Shown: positions 55,471 through 64,000 of the stretch, one piece after another
Layout: each line of letters opens with the position of its first letter
Numbering within the stretch: the stretch's first letter is position 1
NCBI GenBank assembly: GCA_034509735.1
Contig: JACGWO010000012.1
Location: 25,635,188 to 25,699,187, forward strand
DNA: 64,000 bases
Origin: Sesamum alatum
Lineage: Eukaryota; Streptophyta; Magnoliopsida; Lamiales; Pedaliaceae
Direction: 5' to 3'
The notes under the pieces: model-generated
Databases searched by the model: none
Seen by the model: only the letters and a program-made list of their open reading frames with translations
What the model was told of the DNA's origin: nothing
Program-made: the position numbers and the translations under genes

Positions 55471-55728
55471 ATGGATAAGAAAGAACATGGCAAGGATACT
55501 GCTGAGGATGTGACTCGCGAGTCACTAATTGCAATCTCTGACCGAGTACCCGACAAGGATCATCTTAGTGCTGAAAACTCACCCAAAACTAGAGATGGTG
55601 AGAAAGTTATTGAACCTCTGGATAGTGATGGAGACGAGAAATATAGGTCCAAGCTGATCTCTATATCCAATTCAGCATCTCCAGATGTGAGCGTGCAACC
55701 AATTTCGCCTGGCCAACCTGACAGTTAG
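55471..55728 (+). CDS. Small acidic protein of unknown function (85 residues)
   Basis: A complete open frame from ATG to TAG follows 18 bases after a good acceptor (TGATTTTCTCAG, exon from 55453). If spliced to the 53850-53961 leader, the intron is about 1.49 kb. The protein starts MDKKEHGKDTAEDVTRES and is hydrophilic and probably disordered, with no signal peptide or membrane segment. The C-terminal part EKYRSKLISISNSASPD is the most structured-looking segment, and three SP dipeptides (NSPK, ASPD, ISPG) could be proline-directed kinase sites. I do not recognise the family. The transcript may run on to about 56600, where the sequence turns from T-rich transcribed-looking DNA to AT-rich repeats. 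It could be a non-coding RNA with a chance ORF. Confidence 0.5.
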   Translation: MDKKEHGKDTAEDVTRESLIAISDRVPDKDHLSAENSPKTRDGEKVIEPLDSDGDEKYRSKLISISNSASPDVSVQPISPGQPDS

Positions 55729-58700
55729 TTTGGACAGCAAGTTCTATATGATGACTACATTATACCCCGTGTGACAAATTATATAATATCAAAGGCTTTA
55801 TTTGCAAGTCTTGAGTGTATTCTTTTCTCTCTTGAAAACTTGTCTTATTGTCCTGCTGATACATTTCTGCAACTTATCTTTTTGGATACTTGTATTAACA
55901 TTCTAAGCATTTCCTGCACAAGCAGAAGATAGCAGTCATTATTGCCCCGAAAGAGTTACTTCTGGTTAGAGGATTGGTTTCTCCTTCACTTTTCTTGCTG
56001 CCTTTTGTTGCCCTTGTACTTGAAGTAATTAGTTTTTCACCATATCTTTGAAACTTCTATTGATGGATAACATTCCGTTATGCCTTTGCTCTATTTCTAG
56101 TTGAAATAGGAATGGTTGAGCCATTGCACTAATCCTGCTAGTTTTTCTTCATACGGAAAATAAATGTAATACTGGAATCTCCTTGAACCTTGGTGGCTCG
56201 TTTACCTCTTAAGAATTATATAGCTCCGTTTATAGACTTGAGGTACACGCTTGCGTTCCTTTTGCAAATATTTGGACAATGACTTCAAAACTCTACCTTG
56301 CAGAACTCTCAGTTGGGACTCTTAGTCGAAGCATTTTGTGCTTTGGGTATATATGCTAGCTGATCCCATCACTGCATGTTCATGTTTTCGTGTAGGTAGA
56401 TTGCATGGCTGTTTGAGTGAACAGAAGACATGCTAGAAGTTTAACTTTACGAGGATTGCAGAAGATTTATGTTGTCTTTTAACGTTGTAACAAGCGCCCG
56501 TCTTTCATCTCCTGTGCTTGTCTGCTTTAGTTTTTTGAGGATCTTGACTCGATTTCCTTGCTCTTCACAAGTTCAATGTTCTTGTCTGTTTCTGTAGATT
56601 GGTATATATCTTCATCCCTTCATTAGCTGGGAAAGTTCTGCAAGTTGTGGAAACTGTGATGCTTTGTTCATTTGCATTTGGTTTGGAACTGTGACTATTA
56701 GATGCTTTGGCAAATAATTTTCTTCTGTTAAAAGGCTGGAAATAATTGTACTTGCATAGTTTTGTATTATTGTGGCTTCTACTTTGCTCTTCTTATAGCC
56801 TATGGTTTTTGTGGTTTTAAGTTGATATGTCGGGCTAGTTGATTCTTGTGAAGTGCTGGTAATTGGCATAATCTTTTGGCGGGTTTTAATCAGGGACAAT
56901 TTTAGAATGCTCAAAGTTTTCCAATAGCATTCTTGGGGTTCGAAGTGAACAGTGGGTTGGGTTCGTTTGGGATCAGTACGGACCAATCTAAAAAAGCACG
57001 ATTCGGAATTGGCCCATTATTATTCAGAACCGGTTTTAAGTCTCAACTGGGTTATTTTTAAACTTAGGTTTAGCTTATGGACCGACCCGGTTGGGGCGCA
57101 GACCAAGTGTGGATGTGGCTATTTTATTTTCTTTTTTGAAAATTGAGTATTCTTTTGAACAAGTATTTAAATTTATAGTTTGTTTTATGAAAGAAATAAA
57201 TAAATAATAAATTTAAACCATACAATTACTAGAAAAAAGAATAGTTGAGACTGTACAATGAACTCAAATAATAATTTGAGTAATAAACTTACAATAATAA
57301 ATTTAAATAATAACAAATTCAAAAAAACTTAAAATATATTTTTTTTTAAAAATAGAGTATTAATAAAGTAATGTATTAAAAATTTGAAAGTAGAGCAATA
57401 AAGATAATTTCTTTTAGAGTTTAAAAAATATAAAAAATTATACTAAAGTAGTCAACATAAAAGAATAAAATAAAATGATATTTCATGTACTATTAAAAAA
57501 AAAGAAAAGACCCAACATATTTAGCTCAGACTCAGTTCAGGATCAAGTGGGTTGGTCCCAAGTATAAATATGTGGGACAAACCCGATTTTAAGCGGCTCT
57601 GGCCCAAACTACCCTATTTTTTTATTAAGTCAATTCAGTCCTAGGCAGGCTAATCTAACTCGGCTTATTGTGTATTTTGAGTTGTATTACAGATTTGATT
57701 GAACTAACGTTCGGGTAGTCTGAATCTTATATTACAAAATAATGTCGCTTTTAAAATTTCATTTGATATGTACACATCATCTTGACACATTTAAAAAAAG
57801 TAATATTTTATACCAGTAGGCCTTGTTTACTGTGTCATGGGTTTATACTGGTATAAATTAATGAATGATAAAATTTGGGATATGGTGATAGGATTATTTA
57901 ATATTCTTTTTATTTTATTGGATGAAGTATTGAATTAATTTGAGATAATTTTATCTTAAAATTACTAGTATGCCACTAATTTGGAAAAATATTATGAAAT
58001 ATCAAAATTACCACTTAATAAGACACAATAACAGTCATTGTAAAAAATGCTTTTATATTTTTCTTTTTCAATTAGTAATTTTATATTTTAATTATTATTA
58101 TCATTTTGCTAAGTTTTCAAAATACCCAAAAAATAAAGAGGACAAATTAGGCCTCCAAAAAATTATTTTGGGCTAGTGGGCTTTGTAGGATAAGTAATCC
58201 CACCTCATTTGGTGGAATTACTATCAACCATTTATCATTCTCAAAATCGGGCTTTACCTCATTATACAGGACCGACCTTTTAAAAAGTAAACAAGTTACT
58301 AAGTTGGATTGAACTGGATATCCAACTCAATCCAACTAAGTAAACATTGCTGTAGTGTACATTTATATATTAAATGAGATGTAAAATATAATAACTGACA
58401 TTTAGCAGTCATTTGGTGAAAATCTGACAGCAAAATCTAAGCTCAAACTGAAGTTACTACACACAGACAACAAAATCTCAGCAAAACAGAGGAATGATTT
58501 GGTTGATTATGAATTTGAGCAAACTGTTCCAAGATTCCCTTGTGGGGTTGAAAAGACAAAGCTGAAGATCCTTCATGTGTACCTACAACATATCCATAAA
58601 TGTAGTAAAAAGACTTGTACCTCATCACTTGCTATATATATTGCAAGAAAATCATCAATGAAAAAACACAAAAGGATATCATATCATGTGTGTGGAAAAA

Positions 58701-60217
58701 GCTATACAGGCAAGGCAACCTTTTCAGTCACAAAAAAAAAAAGCAATATCAATCACAATGCAAACTTTGCTGCAAATCCAACCATGGATTTTTGAAGTCA
58801 ACTCAAAGCTAAATCATGTTCTTGCTTTAGGACACATATCTAAGCATGGAGAGTGTATTGTTATAAGTAGAGTACATTATCAACAGCACTTTGCTTTCTC
58901 ATTGTTTCTTTTAACCCAATATGTAAGTGAATTAAAAAAAGGTAATTACATCGGATTTCTCTAAAATTTGGCATAATTACAAATACTTTCTGAAATTAAT
59001 GATTGTCTAGTAAATATCCCCTCGTGACAACCCATTGTATGGAGGTATTTGTTAGACATTCGTTAAATCCAAAAAGTATTTGTAATTATTGCAAATCTTA
59101 AAAGAGCCCGTTTAAATTTACCCTATCCCACATTTATAAGATTGAAAAGCATAAATATTACATATCTACGTTTTTAATAAAGTAAATGACTATTGATAAA
59201 GAGAATCCATCTGTGTATGGGATTAATACTAAACCATTACATAATTGATTAAGAAGACGTAGATTGAGATAGCAGTACATGGGAGAAAAAATCGAAAATG
59301 TGGATATGTATTTATTTGTATATTGATTATGAGCGTTGAAATGAAGATATTATTATGTGTAATTCATCGATTGATGGTATTTAGACATCATTACTCACAA
59401 ATTTTACAGTAAATATTACGAGTCAAATATTATATAATTTTATGACTAGAATCGTCTTACTTAGTACAATAGTTTCCTTATCTAGAAAGTGGAGTGGGAG
59501 TATGAATGAGAAAGGACCACGTCACGGCCACCATGATTCAACATGTCTGAATTTCCTGCAAACATAAAAGAGAAACGATGCATCCTTTTTCTACCAAGTG
59601 ACCATTCATGTCATGGTTGCCTTGGTTTTATTAACACATAAAACATTACACTGTGCATGTCTTTGTGTGTGTCTGTGTGTCTAAAACAGTTTAGTGTGTG
59701 TGTGTAGCTAAAATAAAGTGTAATAAGAAGAGACGTTTCTTGATAGTGAAGCTGAATTTACATAATTATAGAATTATGAATTTAAATTTTATTAATGTAG
59801 ATGCTTGATTTATTGAAATAGTAGTTATTTATATATTTTAATAGTCATTATCAATAAATTAATTAATTTTTTATTAATTGTTATTAGATTTTTTTATGGT
59901 TGAAATTCATATGTAATTTCTGTTCAAAATGCGATCTAAAGGTTAGGTGTAAGCTTATTTCTTTAATGCGGATAAATAATCTCATTCGAATTTGTGAGAA
60001 TACATTAGGGGCCACCTTGAAATTTAATACCAAAGCGTTGAAGGTTTGTAGTCAAGGAAGACGTGGCACCTCGTGGTTACAGTGCTCGGTCGTGACTGAG
60101 ATTTTTGAACTTTTTGTTGTGGATTTGTTGTGTATATGTAGTATGTATCCCTGATCCCTCATTATGTTCCAGAGGCACTTTTTATAGACATGAACTAGAG
60201 TTTGACTGCAGTTTACT
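55729..60217. other. Intergenic: probable 3' UTR, then degenerate repeats
   Basis: The part to about 56600 may be transcribed from the small gene. 56930-57650 contains GGTTGGG/ACCCGG-type degenerate repeat sequence and 57820-58300 weak inverted similarity (CTTGTTTACT...AGTAAACAAG). A GGTAATTACA-type MITE lies at 58941-59124. No gene is supported. Confidence 0.5.
58941..59124. mobile_element. Short or deleted MITE of the GGTAAATTACA family
   Basis: The left end GGTAATTACATCGGATTTCTC and right end AGCCCGTTTAAATTTACCC are inverse. Subterminal TTTGGCATAATTACAAATAC pairs with GTATTTGTAATTATTGCAAA. No clear target duplication was found. Confidence 0.6.
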
Positions 60218-60710
60218 TAGGGGTGGCAACAGAGCAGGTGTGGATAGACCTGGGACCCGCTCTGCCCCGACACAAAACCCGCAGGGGCCGGTCTAACCCA
60301 GTATTCTATAAATTGAATTTTTTTTAATATATCAATTACAAATAAAATTATTCATGATCTAATTCAAATTCAAGTCCAAAAAGATTTTCAAGTACAAATA
60401 AAAATATTTATAATAAAACAATCCAAACAATTCATATCGATTATGCATTAGTAACTACTTCTTCGTCTTCCTCATCGTTAAGTATTGTTAGATAATTTTT
60501 CTATTTATCAATTGTTGAACAAGTACCTAATAATAAATAAATTAAATGATATAATATTTTATTAATTATTTATTCTATCATGATAAAATAAAATATATAT
60601 ATAAACGTGGCGGACCCGCCCCGTCTTCAATTTTTTTGGATTCGGACCCGCCCCATTAGAGACGGATCCGGGGCGGATCTTGTCTGGTTCGGATTAAATT
60701 GCCACACCTA
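60218..60710. mobile_element. Non-autonomous hAT-type element with 8-bp target duplication
   Basis: Termini TAGGGGTGGCAA and, at the right end, the inverse of TAGGTGTGGCAA. Flanks AGTTTACT (60210-60217) and AATTTACT (60711-60718) match at 7 of 8. GACCCGC / GCGGGTCC-type blocks occur near both ends. An 8-bp duplication and TAGGG(G/T) termini are typical of hAT elements. No transposase is present in the 493 bp. Confidence 0.8.
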
Positions 60711-60718
60711 AATTTACT

Positions 60719-62506
60719 CTTATTGAACTTGAACACCACATGTCATATTTAAGCATCCTTGGACACTAGTAGTCAATCCAAACTAAAAAATTAATTTTAT
60801 ATTTTATCTTGAACCAGTCCATCAAAATACATAAGACCCAAATTTGATACGTGTTAATTGAAATTTATTATAAACTTTAATTTGAAATCTAATTATTACC
60901 TGGGCTTTTAATTGGTCCCAAAAATTTCCATCGCAACAACATCCATTATAGAGGATGAGTTTAAGTGACTTATATATCATGAGGTCTCGTCTCTTTTGTA
61001 AATAATTTAAACTTCTCATCTACAATCGACGTGATATGTACGTCTGTATGAATCGTCCATCTTAAGTGATCATATGTCACAATTTACAACATAACTAACA
61101 TTAGTCCAATTTCTTTAATTAAAACACTACTATAGTATGTTTTTAGGACACAACACATCACAATCAAACATCCCTTTGTCTTGCCCTTTGAAGTTTAATG
61201 ATGGAAAAAAGTTAGTGAAATTTTGTGTTCCCAATCCCACCTCATCTTGTCCGAGTGGGATTTGTATGTTTCTGGATAAAACCCGCAAGTATCCAAAGCA
61301 TTCCATTTTGTGACTAGTTGATGAACGTTTTTGCTTTCTTCCCACACTATATTTTAGAATTTTTATATTTTTTCTGTATTATTTTATAATTTTCTTATAT
61401 CATAAAAAAATTAAATTAAATTACTATGATTAATTAAAAAGATATATTTTTTTGACAATCATGGAAGTTATTTATTGTGTAAGAATGAACAATTCATATT
61501 ATTTTAGCAGTTTTTTCTATTAGTATATAATATTTTAATAATGAGATATCCTAATTGAAATAAAATTTACTATATTTTGAGAAGAAATAATTATTATTAA
61601 CAAAAGACAAGTGCAAATATTGAGCAAAAATAATATCTTTTTAACACATGGGGACCAAAATAGACTTTAATCAATTAAGTTTGTTTTAGAAATATTTTGT
61701 CCCTCAAACACTACCCTATTTAGCTTTGATGTGCTTTTCACTTTTCTTACGGATACTACCTTCTTTTGATTCTGCTACGCCAAAAAAGGTAAATTACATT
61801 GACACTCCCTGAGGTTAGTTCAAATCACACAAACAATCCATGTCTTTTGCAAAATTAGCTACACCCCCTAAGGGGGGTTAGTGTAATATTTTTTAAGAAG
61901 TGTTTGTGTAAGCTTTGACTTTGAATAGGGGTATAGTTGTAATACAACTATAATCTTAGGGGGTGTAACTGTAATTTTGCAAAAGACAAAGGGTGTTTGC
62001 GTATTTTGGCCTAACCTTAGGTGTCACCATAATTTATCCAAAAAAAAGAAAAAGAATTTTCCTTACACTATAATCTCTAAGGCTTAAAAACCATGACAAA
62101 TCAATGTTATCTATCAGAGTTAAACAAAATTGATGCGGAAACTTAAATTTTAACCATACTTAATCAACATTATTTATCTTAGTTTTACCTATGGCCAAAG
62201 CATCTGCTATGGTTAGTGTTCGCTCGTTTGCAGAAACAACAGCTAATAGTTGTTGTACAATCATAATTATTTAAAACTCGTCACAATTTTTTATTTTTAA
62301 TAATGATAATTAATCACAACGAGAAGCAATAAATTAGTGTTGTCAGTAGGAGATATGGAGACAAAGCCAGTATTCCATTTAGGCGGGCACAAATTTAATT
62401 TCATTCCTATCCCATATTCTTAATTTACATCCTCATTTCATCTGTTGTAATAAATACAATCACATCCACATTTTGGATTCCCTCTGATTTTCACACTCTC
62501 TTCCCC
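60719..62506. other. Intergenic, upstream of the P450 gene
   Basis: No gene was recognised. A foldback element (61798-62039) lies about 500 bases upstream of the P450 TATA box. Confidence 0.6.
61798..62039. mobile_element. Foldback MITE upstream of the P450 gene
   Basis: The left arm GGTAAATTACATTGACACTC, CTGAGGTTAG and right arm (inverse of GGATAAATTATGGTGACACC, TAAGGTTAG) pair. Inside, TTTTGCAAAATTAGCTACAC pairs with GTGTAACTGTAATTTTGCAA. Flanking A runs hide any target duplication. Confidence 0.7.
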
Positions 62507-62515
62507 TATATATAT
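62507..62515 (+). promoter_or_regulatory. TATA box of the P450 gene
   Basis: TATATATAT lies about 115 bases before the start codon, followed by a CA/CT-rich leader. This is a plausible core promoter, giving a 5' UTR of about 85 bases. Confidence 0.6.
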
Positions 62516-62627
62516 CTTTCATCGTATCACAGCACTTGCAGAACTGACTCAAGAACTGAGCGTTTTCTTTCCTTTCTTGGCTTCTCTTTTTGAACTATTT
62601 CTTACAAGAATTTGTGTAAGAAAAAGG

Positions 62628-62851
62628 ATGGGGTTGGAAGTGTTGGCGGGGTGTTTGATCGGGCTGTTGATAGTGAGATGGGTGCTGAGGAGAGTGAACG
62701 GCTGGTACTATGAGGTGATGAGATTGGGACAGAAGAGATATGATCTGCCACCAGGTGATTTGGGTTGGCCTTTCATTGGCAACATGGTGTCTTTTCTCAG
62801 GGCTTTCAAGTCATCTGATCCTGATTCTTTCGTCTCTACCTTTGTTAACAG
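62628..62851 (+). CDS. Cytochrome P450 CYP88A-type, ent-kaurenoic acid oxidase, exon 1 (partial)
   Basis: Exon 1 encodes 74 residues plus two bases: [20 protein letters not shown] is an N-terminal membrane anchor, then a linker, then the proline-rich hinge [20 protein letters not shown] and [17 protein letters not shown]. The hinge and following block match CYP88A (KAO) closely. KAO oxidises ent-kaurenoic acid in three steps to GA12, at the ER and plastid envelope. The exon ends at AACAG before GTCTTC (donor 62852). I chose the ATG at 62628; the frame further upstream has no ATG. The heme-binding Cys and the rest of the enzyme must lie right of the window, so intron 1 would exceed 1.1 kb. A truncated gene copy cannot be excluded. 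Confidence 0.8.
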
Positions 62852-62864
62852 GTCTTCATCTCTT

Positions 62865-62890
62865 TCTCTGTGTGTGTGTGTGTGTGTGTG
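62865..62890. repeat. (TG)n microsatellite just inside P450 intron 1
   Basis: A run of TG units begins about a dozen bases after the splice donor and follows a CT-rich stretch. It is likely to vary in length between individuals. Confidence 0.9.
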
Positions 62891-64000
62891 AGAAATGTGC
62901 AGGAAAAAGAGATGGAATGTTTCTGGTTTGTGGTGATGATTTAAGGTTGTCTTGGTGATTTTGTTGGATGAGTTGTGGTAATAATAACAAGAGGGGAAAG
63001 GGGTCATATGATGTTTTGTTTCTTTGTTTTTCTAACATGCAGATTTGGGAAATAATTACTCTGTTAATTTGCTTACAGAACAGGCTATTTTAGTTCTTTT
63101 TGTTTGTTCAAATTTCAGTGAGTTGGATTTGTAAATGACAAAGATTCTATATGCGTTAGATGTATTTGTTGAGTGCGACATAAAATGTGGTATGAGTCTA
63201 CAAATAGGGATTTGAATGGGAAAAAATCATGTGAAAGTAAATGTGTCAATTTATCTCTACGTTATTTAAAAAATGAAGAAAAAAAACTTCTTCACGCGAA
63301 AGGTGTGTTATGCCCACCATTTTTTTACCCTTTTAATTATAAAATGATATTTATATCTTTATTTAAAATTTTTCTAGATCTTGATCGATATAAATTGATG
63401 ATTCAAATTTTATCGATAATATCGGTCCAGATTTAATCATTTAAATTTATTTGCCCAAATTTTATCAACCCAATTAAAGGTCCAAAATTCATTTCGTATA
63501 TATTTGTTGATATACAATAAAATAATATAAATTTGAAATTATATACAAAATAGAAAAGAAAAAAAAAAGTACATTCATCTCCTTCCCAACACCCCTCCCC
63601 CGCCCCCCTCTCCATGTATATAAAAAGATATTAGATCTGGGCAATTGATTTAAATCAATCAAATTTGACCGTTAATTCATATACAAAATATGAGAAAAAA
63701 ATCGTATTTAGGGTGGGTGGATGACACCGCAAATTTCAGGGCTTTTTTGTTTCATTTTTGACATCACATGAGGTCAATTGATATATTTTTTTATAACAGA
63801 ATATTTTTTGACCGATACTGATAACACATGGAAGTAAATTGAATTTAACCCGATTTGAATTGGTAAACAGTAGAGCAGTGAAATCCTATTTTGTTGACTG
63901 GACACATCCAATCAGGCTAAAATATTACATGATTTTGATACTATGTAATATTAGACATGTAAGAGGGCTGAACTGGGGAGATAACACTCATTACTATTTA
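62891..64000 (+). other. Probable intron 1 of the P450 gene
   Basis: The sequence is AT-rich with no open frame resembling CYP88A exon 2. One near-match to an exon 2 start at 63044 runs into a stop after four codons. A pyrimidine/C-rich patch lies at 63575-63612. Confidence 0.5.

Noticed and set aside
57820..58300. Possible Tourist/Harbinger-type MITE from CTTGTTTACT...AGTAAACAAG ends.
   Set aside because: Subterminal pairing is weak and no 3-bp target duplication could be fixed, so it is left as an uncertain repeat.
58499..58795. 98-codon open frame with Cys and Lys content suggesting a zinc-finger-like protein.
   Set aside because: The Cys/His spacing fits no known finger, and several overlapping frames are open through the same A-rich sequence.

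Overview
The window is nuclear DNA from a flowering plant. All genes are split by GT-AG introns, the proteins match plant families closely, and the intergenic DNA is AT-rich and full of short non-autonomous transposons. The protein set fits a eudicot. A Lamiales-type asterid is my guess, but nothing here proves it. I rebuilt gene models by hand from splice sites; every complete model keeps its reading frame across all exons and ends within a few percent of the length I remember for its Arabidopsis counterpart.

Region 1 (1-32.5 kb) is gene-dense. On the plus strand is the 3' half of a DNA2-type replication helicase/nuclease gene (145-4774), cut by the left edge. Five genes follow on the minus strand: eIF3 subunit B (5556-9476), an ADP-glucose phosphorylase/GalT-like enzyme (11320-13045), a plastid-type ribose-phosphate pyrophosphokinase (13768-18960), mitochondrial COX10 heme O synthase (20462-26145) and an NPF7.3/NRT1.5-like transporter (27819-30463, with a 1.8 kb intron in its 5' leader).

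Region 2 (32.5-46.5 kb) has no gene I can support. It is an island of small mobile elements: foldback elements with 9-bp target duplications (Mutator-type), two adjacent Helitron-like elements, and tRNA-derived SINEs, one with a perfect 15-bp target duplication.

Region 3 (46.5-64 kb) carries a BSK2-like receptor-associated pseudokinase (46548-51634, minus), a small unnamed plus-strand gene encoding 85 residues (ATG at 55471), a hAT-type element, and the first exon of a CYP88A-type cytochrome P450 (ent-kaurenoic acid oxidase, gibberellin pathway; 62628-62851), whose remaining exons lie beyond the right edge.

The genes do not form one pathway; they cover DNA replication, translation, sugar-nucleotide and PRPP metabolism, respiration, ion transport, brassinosteroid signalling and gibberellin synthesis. 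I found no operon, CRISPR array, or convincing new biochemical system. The most unusual signals are transposon architecture: two ~800 bp foldback elements in opposite orientation 49 bp apart, each with its own perfect 9-bp target duplication, and the head-to-tail Helitron pair. Among proteins, the most interesting is the transporter, which lacks the ExxER proton-coupling motif.
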